The notes under the pieces were generated by a model, which did no database searches, was not told where the DNA came from, and saw only the letters and a list, made by a program, of their open reading frames with translations. From NCBI GenBank assembly GCA_007280905.1, contig QYQM01000065.1:1-39229 (forward strand): 39,229 bases of DNA. Direction: 5' to 3'. The stretch is from Porphyromonadaceae bacterium. Its GTDB lineage: Bacteria; Bacteroidota; Bacteroidia; Bacteroidales; UBA12481. The first letter of the stretch is position 1. Every line of letters starts with the position of its first letter. A program made the translations under genes and the position numbers. This document shows, one piece after another, positions 25,209-32,102 of this stretch.

Positions 25209-25826
25209 TTATAATTTGAAGCCCATAAAACCCATGAAAGCCATGGCCATCAGACCGACCAGGATAAAAGTGATCCCAAGTCCCCGCAAAGGAGCCGGGA
25301 TATTGGAGTACCTGATCTTCTCCCGCACCGCAGCCAGACTGATAATTGCGATTGCCCATCCAAGCCCGGAGCCAAAGGAGAAGGTAACGGTTTCCCAAAC
25401 ATTGCTGAATTCCCTCTGCTGCATAAAAAGTGCACCTCCGAGAACAGCACAGTTAACGGCTATCAGTGGCAGGAAGATACCGAGAGCATTATACAGTGAA
25501 GGAGAGAAATGCTCAACGATCATTTCCACCAATTGAACAATCGCAGCAATTACCGCAATGAATATGATAAAACTGAGGAAGCTGAGATCAACTTCGGCAA
25601 GTTTCGGACTAAGCCAGGTAAGGGATCCCTCCTTCAACAAATATTTCTCGAGGAGATAGTTCACCGGAACGGTAATCACCATTACAAAAATAACGGCAAC
25701 ACCCAATCCGACAGAAGTTTTAACAGTCTTTGATACAGCAAGATATGAACACATGCCTAAAAAATAGGCAAAGATCATGTTATGGATAAAGACTGTATCG
25801 ATAAACAGGTTTATGTGATTTTCCAT
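25209..25826 (-). CDS. nqrE: Na+-translocating NADH:quinone reductase subunit E
   Basis: 205 residues, six membrane helices, RnfA/NqrE family. The conserved cysteines that share an iron centre with NqrD appear in [11 protein letters not shown] (about 19-29) and [15 protein letters not shown] (about 105-119). The N-terminal [19 protein letters not shown] is typical. It is paired with nqrD, 11 nt upstream, and together they form the inverted-topology membrane core. Confidence 0.97.
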   Translation of the reverse strand: MENHINLFIDTVFIHNMIFAYFLGMCSYLAVSKTVKTSVGLGVAVIFVMVITVPVNYLLEKYLLKEGSLTWLSPKLAEVDLSFLSFIIFIAVIAAIVQLVEMIVEHFSPSLYNALGIFLPLIAVNCAVLGGALFMQQREFSNVWETVTFSFGSGLGWAIAIISLAAVREKIRYSNIPAPLRGLGITFILVGLMAMAFMGFMGFKL

Positions 25827-25837
25827 ATCTCCCGATA

Positions 25838-26476
25838 TTATTTCGATTCAATTAGTTTTTTACTTCTGCTTCTTTGTATCCAGATGATAACCCCAACCAG
25901 GATCAATGCCATCGGGGGCATAATCATCACTCCGTTATTGACATACCCGATTGTGTACACCCCCAGTTTTTCCATAATGGGATATCCCCAAACTGTTCCT
26001 GATCCCAGCAGCTCGCGTACGAAGGAAACGCCGATCAATATCCAGCCATAACCCATGCCGTTGCCGATCCCGTCGATAAAGGATTCCCAGGGCTTATTGG
26101 CCATGGCAAATGCTTCAAGGCGGCCCATCAGGATACAGTTGGTTATGATCAATCCAACGAATACCGACAACTGCTTGCTGACGTCATAAACAAAAGCCCT
26201 GAGCAGCTGATCGACAATGATTACCAGGGTAGCGACAACCACCAACTGAACTATAATCCTGATTCTCGCCGGGATACCTTTTCGCAAGGTCGAGATAATG
26301 AGGTTTGAAAATGCGGCAACTATGGTCACCGACAAAGCCATTACAAATGCCGGCTTCATCTTAACTGTTACGGCAAGCGCTGAACAAATCCCGAGCACCT
26401 GAACAGTGATCGGGTTCTCCATATTCAGAGGGTTGGTAAGGAGCTTTAAGTTCTTGGCGGAAAATAACTGGCTCAT
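25838..26476 (-). CDS. nqrD: Na+-translocating NADH:quinone reductase subunit D
   Basis: 212 residues, six membrane helices, RnfE/NqrD family. [19 protein letters not shown] (about 29-47) and [18 protein letters not shown] (about 107-124) hold the conserved Cys and the NC motif that ligate the intramembrane Fe centre with Nqr[17 protein letters not shown] is also characteristic. Only 4 nt separate it from nqrC. Confidence 0.97.
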   Translation of the reverse strand: MSQLFSAKNLKLLTNPLNMENPITVQVLGICSALAVTVKMKPAFVMALSVTIVAAFSNLIISTLRKGIPARIRIIVQLVVVATLVIIVDQLLRAFVYDVSKQLSVFVGLIITNCILMGRLEAFAMANKPWESFIDGIGNGMGYGWILIGVSFVRELLGSGTVWGYPIMEKLGVYTIGYVNNGVMIMPPMALILVGVIIWIQRSRSKKLIESK

Positions 26477-26480
26477 ATAC

Positions 26481-27203
26481 TTATTGTTTATGCTTATTTA
26501 TAAATGGAAGATAATTCTTCATACTGTCGAAAATAGTGGCTTCAAGGCCCTTGCTGGTGATGGTACCTCCGGATATGGCATCTACCGAGTGATCCGGAAT
26601 CTTGGCTTCGTTATTCTTAAGAACCTTGACTGAAATATATGCTCCGGCTTCGTCAAATATCTTCTTGTTCAGAAACTGTTTCTGAAACCAGCGGGTATTG
26701 ATTTCTGCGCCTAGTCCCGGTGTTTCCCCCTGGTGATCAAAGAAAACACCGGTGATTGTATTCATGTCGTCACCGATGGCTACATAGCCCCAGATCGGTC
26801 CCCATAAACCTTTTCCGCGAACCGGGAAAATGAAGTTTTTCGAACCATCGTCTTTGGTACAAAGAAAAACAGGATAGACTCTAACGGTCGAGTCCTTCTT
26901 CATTTCCGATGTTGCATCTACTTCAAAGGCATCCCGGTCAGCAATGGTGTCGCCTGCCGGATTCAGGACAAAGGTTTTTGCAATATATTTATCATACTCG
27001 GATTCGACATATTTATTTTTGTTATCAGCTGAGCCGGCATCCCAACCTTTATCTACGGCATGCAGAATCTCCAGTTTCTTGGCAATCTCGAGGTTTTTCT
27101 GCTGAAAAGGCTTTAGAACTGTCGCAGCCAGTGCAAGTAAAGCTGCAACCAGGACAACCATCACCGTGGAATAAATAAATATATACGTATTACTTTTATT
27201 CAT
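26481..27203 (-). CDS. nqrC: Na+-translocating NADH:quinone reductase subunit C
   Basis: 240 residues. One N-terminal membrane helix (about 8-31) is followed by an FMN-binding domain. The flavin attachment site reads S211-G212-G213-T214 (AISGGTITS), which fits the [SD]GxT rule for ApbE, with glycine where the commonest sequence has alanine. Upstream, ETPGLGAEINTRWF (about 160-173) is the usual FMN-domain motif. ApbE in the same operon would add FMN to T214. Confidence 0.96.
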   Translation of the reverse strand: MNKSNTYIFIYSTVMVVLVAALLALAATVLKPFQQKNLEIAKKLEILHAVDKGWDAGSADNKNKYVESEYDKYIAKTFVLNPAGDTIADRDAFEVDATSEMKKDSTVRVYPVFLCTKDDGSKNFIFPVRGKGLWGPIWGYVAIGDDMNTITGVFFDHQGETPGLGAEINTRWFQKQFLNKKIFDEAGAYISVKVLKNNEAKIPDHSVDAISGGTITSKGLEATIFDSMKNYLPFINKHKQ

Positions 27204-27225
27204 GACAGGTAGTTTTTTTCAGGAT

Positions 27226-28398
27226 TCAAACTTTTACCGGTATTCGTTTCAATCGACGATTTATGTTCGACTGAACCACAAAATAATCAATCAAAGGAGC
27301 GAACACGTTCATCAGTAAAATGGCCAGCATAACACCTTCGGGATACGCAGGGTTCACCACACGTATCAGTATGGACATCAATCCGATAAAGAAACCGTAA
27401 ATCCACTTGCCCTTTTCAGTTTGGGCACCTGTTACCGGATCGGTAGCCATAAAAACGGCACCAAAGGCAAAACCTCCCATAACCAGGTGATAATAAAAAG
27501 GTACATGCATATATGAATTAGCGCCCCAGAGGTTAAGGATTCCTCCCATGAAAAGTCCACCCAATATTACAGAAACCATTATTTTCCAGGATCCTATACC
27601 GGTTGCAACCAGTATAATGGCACCAATCAGTATGGCCAATGTCGATGTTTCACCAATAGATCCCGGGATTGTTCCCAGGAACATATCAATAAACTTCGGC
27701 ATTTTGTCGATATGCCCTGCAGCAGCTTCTCCGAGAGGTGTTGCACCACTGAAACCATCAATCACACCCTGCCCTTTGGTTAATCCGGCAATCCAGATCT
27801 TATCGCCAGTCATAAAGGCAGGATAGGCAAAGAAAAGGAAAACACGCGAAAGCAGTGCCGGGTTAAATACGTTCATTCCGGTGCCTCCAAAAACCTCCTT
27901 GCCAAAGACCACGGCGAATGCTGTAGCCAGAGCAACCATCCACAAAGGAACATCAACCGGCATAATCAGCGGAATAAGCATACCGCTGACCAGAAACCCT
28001 TCATTTACCTCATGACCTTTTACCTGGGCAAAAATAAATTCTATGCCGAGGCCTGTAACATAGGATACCACTATGATTGGAAAAACCTTGAGAAAACCGA
28101 ATCCGAATCCTTGCCATGAAAAGAACGCAACGTCTTTCCCAACAGAAAGGAAATGCTGGAATCCGACATTCAGCATTCCAAAAATCAGTGCCGGAAATAG
28201 GGCCAGAATAACAACTGTCATAGTTCTTTTCAGATCGATACTGTCACGGATATGCGCCCCGTTTTGGGCTACCCTGTCAGGAACAAAAAGGAAAGATTCA
28301 AATGCATCAAAGGTTGAATGCAATTTAGCCAGCTTACCTCCCTTCTGAAATTGAGGCTTCACCCGGTCGATCAATTGCCTGAGTTTTTTTGCTTTCAT
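27226..28398 (-). CDS. nqrB: Na+-translocating NADH:quinone reductase subunit B
   Basis: 390 residues with about ten membrane helices, NqrB/RnfD family. The covalent FMN site is T220 in DGFSGATPLG. Also visible are NEGFLVSGMLIPLIMPVD (about 132-149), which lies in the Na+/quinone region, and FGGTGMNVFNPALLSRVF (about 170-187). This is the main sodium channel subunit and binds riboflavin and FMN. It follows nqrA by 30 nt. Confidence 0.97.
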   Translation of the reverse strand: MKAKKLRQLIDRVKPQFQKGGKLAKLHSTFDAFESFLFVPDRVAQNGAHIRDSIDLKRTMTVVILALFPALIFGMLNVGFQHFLSVGKDVAFFSWQGFGFGFLKVFPIIVVSYVTGLGIEFIFAQVKGHEVNEGFLVSGMLIPLIMPVDVPLWMVALATAFAVVFGKEVFGGTGMNVFNPALLSRVFLFFAYPAFMTGDKIWIAGLTKGQGVIDGFSGATPLGEAAAGHIDKMPKFIDMFLGTIPGSIGETSTLAILIGAIILVATGIGSWKIMVSVILGGLFMGGILNLWGANSYMHVPFYYHLVMGGFAFGAVFMATDPVTGAQTEKGKWIYGFFIGLMSILIRVVNPAYPEGVMLAILLMNVFAPLIDYFVVQSNINRRLKRIPVKV

Positions 28399-28428
28399 TG
28401 TACTCTTCTATTCTTATTTCAGGGACGT

Positions 28429-29790
28429 TTATTGACTCATTTCTTTGCGAATCAGATCTAACCCGGTGCGCAGGATTTCCTGCACATCCGTTTTTGAAGT
28501 GCAGACAAATTCACACAAAGCCATATCTTCTTCGATTACTTCGTATATACCCAGCTGCTCCATCTTATCTACGTCATTGGTTATAACAGCCTTAAGCAGA
28601 TGGACAGGATAGATATCCATCGGAAATACTTTCTCATACTGACCGGTCATAACAAAAGCCCGGTGCCCGCCTTTCAAGTTTGTATCGATATCCCACGATT
28701 TCTTAGGCAGGAATGAACTGAGGAAAGATCTCGACATGCTGAATTTATTAATACCCGGCATGGCCCAACCGAAAAGGTCGAAGTACTTGCCTTCCGGAAT
28801 AACCGTTACCACTGAATCATAATAACCCAGATATCCGTTTTCGCCGATGTTTGTCCCGGTAAGAACATTGCCGCTGATGACTCTCGGCGGAAGCTCCTGT
28901 TCCTGCAATTGTCCGGCTAAAACCGGTGCAATTGCCATTCCCCTTATGCCCTTAATATATCGCGGTTCTTTAATATAACTACCGGCAAGTGCAAAAGTCC
29001 ATGTACTGTCAAGTTGTCCAATAAGGAAGGTTCTTCCGATGAGAGCCACCAATTGCGGGGTGACCGTCCAAACTACCTCTTCTTTATTTACCGGGGCAAC
29101 GTGATGAATCTGAATTCCGGTATTTCCTGCCGGATGCGGTCCGGAGAAGAAGTGATACTCAATACCCTCCAGATTGGCAAAAACCTTAGATGGTTCCTTG
29201 CGGGAGTCCAATCCGATATGGACCTTTCCGGAGGTCAGTTTTCGCAGTGCTTTGATCCCCGTTGAAAAAGTTTTTGCTTCATCCTTCAGAATAAACTCAT
29301 AATCAGCACCTAATGGAGCTGAATCAAACGCTGAAATAAAAATATCCCTTGGCGTATGATTCGGATCCGCCACCACTCCATAAGGGCGTTGAATGATGGA
29401 TGGCCACAAACCTGATTTAAATATTTGCTGACGAATCGCTTCCATGTCCATTGTTGAGGGATCTCCTTTCTGAAGAGGTTCAAACCCCGGTTGCAATCCG
29501 GAGCGCACCATAATATCCAGGAGCTTTCTTCGCTCACCGCGAAGTATTTCTTCGACTGTACCGCTTACCGGTGATACAAAAACGATCTCGGGATGGGTCT
29601 TATCACAGAACAATGGAGTTCCGGCCAAAACCTCCTGACCTTGTTTTACCAGGATTCTCGGGTCAATGCCCTTAAAATCTGTTGGCTTAACTGCAAAAAG
29701 GTCTGTCCGTCCCGCTTGGGAAATCGTCTTGCCGGCGGCTCCCTTTAACCGGATGTCTAACCCTCGCTTGATTTTGATTACCTTTGACAT
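28429..29790 (-). CDS. nqrA: Na+-translocating NADH:quinone reductase subunit A
   Basis: 453 residues from the ATG at 29790 (MSKVIKIKRGLDIRLKG), which is the normal NqrA start; the further-upstream ATG at 29823 would fall inside the promoter. It is the soluble cytoplasmic subunit with a Rnf-barrel-like domain (VSPVSGTVEEILRGERR, about 89-105) and a C-terminal GYLGYYDSVVTVIPEGK region. It contributes to quinone binding on the complex. It is first in nqrABCDEF-apbE. Confidence 0.96.
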   Translation of the reverse strand: MSKVIKIKRGLDIRLKGAAGKTISQAGRTDLFAVKPTDFKGIDPRILVKQGQEVLAGTPLFCDKTHPEIVFVSPVSGTVEEILRGERRKLLDIMVRSGLQPGFEPLQKGDPSTMDMEAIRQQIFKSGLWPSIIQRPYGVVADPNHTPRDIFISAFDSAPLGADYEFILKDEAKTFSTGIKALRKLTSGKVHIGLDSRKEPSKVFANLEGIEYHFFSGPHPAGNTGIQIHHVAPVNKEEVVWTVTPQLVALIGRTFLIGQLDSTWTFALAGSYIKEPRYIKGIRGMAIAPVLAGQLQEQELPPRVISGNVLTGTNIGENGYLGYYDSVVTVIPEGKYFDLFGWAMPGINKFSMSRSFLSSFLPKKSWDIDTNLKGGHRAFVMTGQYEKVFPMDIYPVHLLKAVITNDVDKMEQLGIYEVIEEDMALCEFVCTSKTDVQEILRTGLDLIRKEMSQ

Positions 29791-29820
29791 GTCAATGGCA
29801 TATTTTTTGAAAGTATCGGG

Positions 29821-29828
29821 CAAAAATA
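29821..29828 (-). promoter_or_regulatory. -7 box of the nqr operon promoter
   Basis: On the minus strand TATTTTTG is a perfect TAnnTTTG element; a TTG lies 23 nt upstream, slightly further than usual. The transcript would start near 29814, about 24 nt before the nqrA ATG at 29790. On the plus strand TTTG (29806-29809), 17 nt, TATCTTTT (29827-29834, 7 of 8) could serve the plug gene, so the two -7 boxes overlap by 2 nt. Confidence 0.6.
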
Positions 29829-29855
29829 TCTTTTTTGTGTTTTCATTATAACAAT

Positions 29856-31187
29856 ATGAAAATATTTATTTATCTAAGTATTTCAATTTTTACAATTTTC
29901 AATTGTGAAATCCTTAACGCGGGACCAATAAGTGTAACAATTTTAAGGGAAAATGGTTACCAACTACCTGAAAAAATCGTTTATGAGGATCAAACTTACC
30001 TCGATAATATAAAAACTGTTAAAATGTACCGTTCAGGCTGGAGGCTTTCACCGCCGATGCATAACCTCCGGGATACCTCATCCCTGATTCTCGAGTTTGA
30101 CGATCTTTCAGATGAAACCACTCATTATACCTATACCCTGATACACTGCTCGGCCGGGTGGGAGCCGTCGGACCTGGTTAATACCGAATACCTTTCGGGC
30201 TTACCCGAAAATGAAATCCGTGATTACCGGTATTCAAGAAACGCCCTCCAAAGCTATAAACATTACAGGCTTTCCCTCCCTAATGATGACATCCAGCCCA
30301 AACTTCCCGGCAATTACATTTTATATGTTTATAAAAACTTTGATCAGGAGCAGCCGGTTCTTACCCGGCGGTTTTTCATCATTGATCCGATAGTTCAGAT
30401 CATACCTGATGTGCACCGTACTGACAATGTCAAGTACCTGTCCACCGCCCAGGAAGTGGATTTTACCATAAATTATCAACAATTGCAGCCGGAGGATCCA
30501 AAGCGGAATTTTAAGGTTACCATTTGTCAGAACCTTAACTGGATAACTGCCGTTAGCGACCTGTTACCGAAGTATATACAACCCGGAGAACTGATTTACA
30601 ATTTTGAAGAAGAGAACTTGTTTCAGGGAGGTAGTGAGTTTCTGCATTTCGACACTAAAAGCTTGAAATACAATTCTGACCGGATTCAGGAAATTCGTTT
30701 TGAACGGCCTTTGAAGCATGTTTACCTTCTTCCCGACCGGCCAAAAGCATTCAGTACCTATGAATATCAGGAGGATATAAACGGGAAATATCTGGTTAAA
30801 TGGGATGATGCATTCGATTCTGATACGGAAGCTGATTATGTTAAGGTCCATTTCATGCTTAACACCAGCGATTCTATTGCTGATACTGATGTGTTCCTTT
30901 TTGGAGATCTTACGACATGGAAACTCGCGGCTGATAACAAATGCACCTACAACCCTGTAAATCAATCTTATGAAATTGACCTGCTGTTAAAACAAGGGTA
31001 TTATAATTATGAATATGCTACCCGGCGCCGTTCGGATCAAAAGGTCGATTTAACGGAGATTGACGGCAATCATTTTGAAACTGAAAATGACTATTACATC
31101 TTTGTCTATTATCGTGATATCAGGGAAAGATTTGACCGCCTGGTTGGCCTGCAAATTGCCAATTCGGTTAAACTTCCCAAAAACTGA
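29856..31187 (+). CDS. Type IX secretion system plug protein
   Basis: 443 residues from the ATG at 29856 (MKIFIYLSISIFTIF), which starts a signal peptide of about 23 residues; the ATG at 29835 gives a less standard leader. The first domain matches the former DUF5103, now the T9SS plug family: YLDNIKTVKMYRSGWRLSPP, LEFDDLS, YTLIHCSAGWEPSDL, then GNYILYVYK and PVLTRRFFI, followed by two further beta domains. In Flavobacterium this protein closes the empty SprA translocon on its extracellular side. It is divergent from nqrA and is followed by an outer-membrane-type protein and a T9SS substrate. Confidence 0.88.
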   Translation: MKIFIYLSISIFTIFNCEILNAGPISVTILRENGYQLPEKIVYEDQTYLDNIKTVKMYRSGWRLSPPMHNLRDTSSLILEFDDLSDETTHYTYTLIHCSAGWEPSDLVNTEYLSGLPENEIRDYRYSRNALQSYKHYRLSLPNDDIQPKLPGNYILYVYKNFDQEQPVLTRRFFIIDPIVQIIPDVHRTDNVKYLSTAQEVDFTINYQQLQPEDPKRNFKVTICQNLNWITAVSDLLPKYIQPGELIYNFEEENLFQGGSEFLHFDTKSLKYNSDRIQEIRFERPLKHVYLLPDRPKAFSTYEYQEDINGKYLVKWDDAFDSDTEADYVKVHFMLNTSDSIADTDVFLFGDLTTWKLAADNKCTYNPVNQSYEIDLLLKQGYYNYEYATRRRSDQKVDLTEIDGNHFETENDYYIFVYYRDIRERFDRLVGLQIANSVKLPKN

Positions 31188-31210
31188 TTCTTTTGATGCG
31201 GAATTTTTAC

Positions 31211-31218
31211 TATATTTG
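31211..31218 (+). promoter_or_regulatory. -7 box upstream of the 31229 gene
   Basis: TATATTTG perfectly fits TAnnTTTG. TTTTG at 31191-31195 lies only 15 nt upstream, short for a -33 box. The predicted transcript start, near 31225, excludes the in-frame ATG at 31193 as the start codon. Confidence 0.45.
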
Positions 31219-31228
31219 TAAAAGCAGG

Positions 31229-32014
31229 ATGAGATTTATGCTCAACAGATTACTTCCTTTGTCTTTCTTGGTGTTCTTTGCCATTTATATTGATGGTTAC
31301 TCACAGGGCGAGATCGATAAACAACCCAAAGTGTTTTTCAGGAACGAACGTTCCTGGTCGGGCAGTCTGAATTCTAATGGCTGGGGCGTGAATTACCGTT
31401 ATAGCAAGCGTCTCAATGCTTTCAGCAGTATAATTTTTGATGCCGACCTGGCCAGCATCCGCCATCCTAAGGAAATCAAAAGCCAGAGTCCTTACATAGG
31501 CGGTTGGGGTCGGTCCTATGTGTTCGGGAAAACCAATGAAGCATTTTCCCTCCGTGGCGGTACCGGATACCAAAAGGAACTGTTCAGTAAATTCGACCAG
31601 GGCGGGATATCAGTCCGCTTTTTTTCCGGTGGCGGATTGTCGCTGGCAATCCTTAAACCAATATATTACCTGAAAGTAACAGGTTTCAATCCATCGACCC
31701 TGGATTTGTCCAGGGAGAAATCTCTTTTTGACCCGGATTATATGCAGAGCATATACGACATATACGATCGGGAGTCATTCTTTATGGGGATAAATGAAAC
31801 CACCGTCGTTCCTGGCTTTTATATCCGTACGGGCCTCAGTTTTGAATATAGTTCCGAGGACCGGTTAGTGCATGCCCTGGAAGGGGGGATTCAGCTGGAA
31901 GGGTTTCTTAAAAAAATACCAATTTTGGCAACTGAGGATAATCATCAATTGTTCCTGACCCTGTTCGCGAGCTATCGGTTCGGTAAGGTAATCGATGCCC
32001 GTTTTCAAAAATAG
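31229..32014 (+). CDS. Conserved Bacteroidota outer-membrane-type protein, function unknown
   Basis: 261 residues if started at 31229; an ATG at 31238 is equally possible, and the ATG at 31193 is upstream of the likely promoter. The signal peptide (LLPLSFLVFFAIYIDGYSQ) is followed by alternating beta-strand patterns: NERSWSGSLNSNGWGVNYRYS, HPKEIKSQSPYIGGWGRSYVFGKTNEAF, then GGISVRFFSGGGLSLAILKP and a last strand ending in FASYRFGK. This resembles a small outer-membrane barrel family common in Bacteroidota with no known role. Its place between the T9SS plug and a T9SS cargo gene hints at an envelope job, which is inference only. Confidence 0.75.
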   Translation: MRFMLNRLLPLSFLVFFAIYIDGYSQGEIDKQPKVFFRNERSWSGSLNSNGWGVNYRYSKRLNAFSSIIFDADLASIRHPKEIKSQSPYIGGWGRSYVFGKTNEAFSLRGGTGYQKELFSKFDQGGISVRFFSGGGLSLAILKPIYYLKVTGFNPSTLDLSREKSLFDPDYMQSIYDIYDRESFFMGINETTVVPGFYIRTGLSFEYSSEDRLVHALEGGIQLEGFLKKIPILATEDNHQLFLTLFASYRFGKVIDARFQK

Positions 32015-32023
32015 TCCCCATTT

Positions 32024-32053
32024 TTTGAAATATTCATTTTTTTTGTATTTTTA
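32024..32053 (+). promoter_or_regulatory. Possible promoter of the T9SS cargo gene
   Basis: TTTG (32024-32027), 18 nt, TATTTTTA (32046-32053), which matches the -7 box at 7 of 8 positions. It would give a leader of about 40 nt before the ATG at 32103. Confidence 0.35.
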
Positions 32054-32102
32054 GAGCCTATAGTCGTAGGGGGACTTGCGCTTTTATTGAAATTTTAAGA
32101 TT

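Noticed and set aside
25084-25536. 150-codon plus-strand frame opposite nqrF/nqrE
   Set aside because: Antisense to membrane-helix coding sequence, rich in Ile/Lys/Pro without domain pattern.
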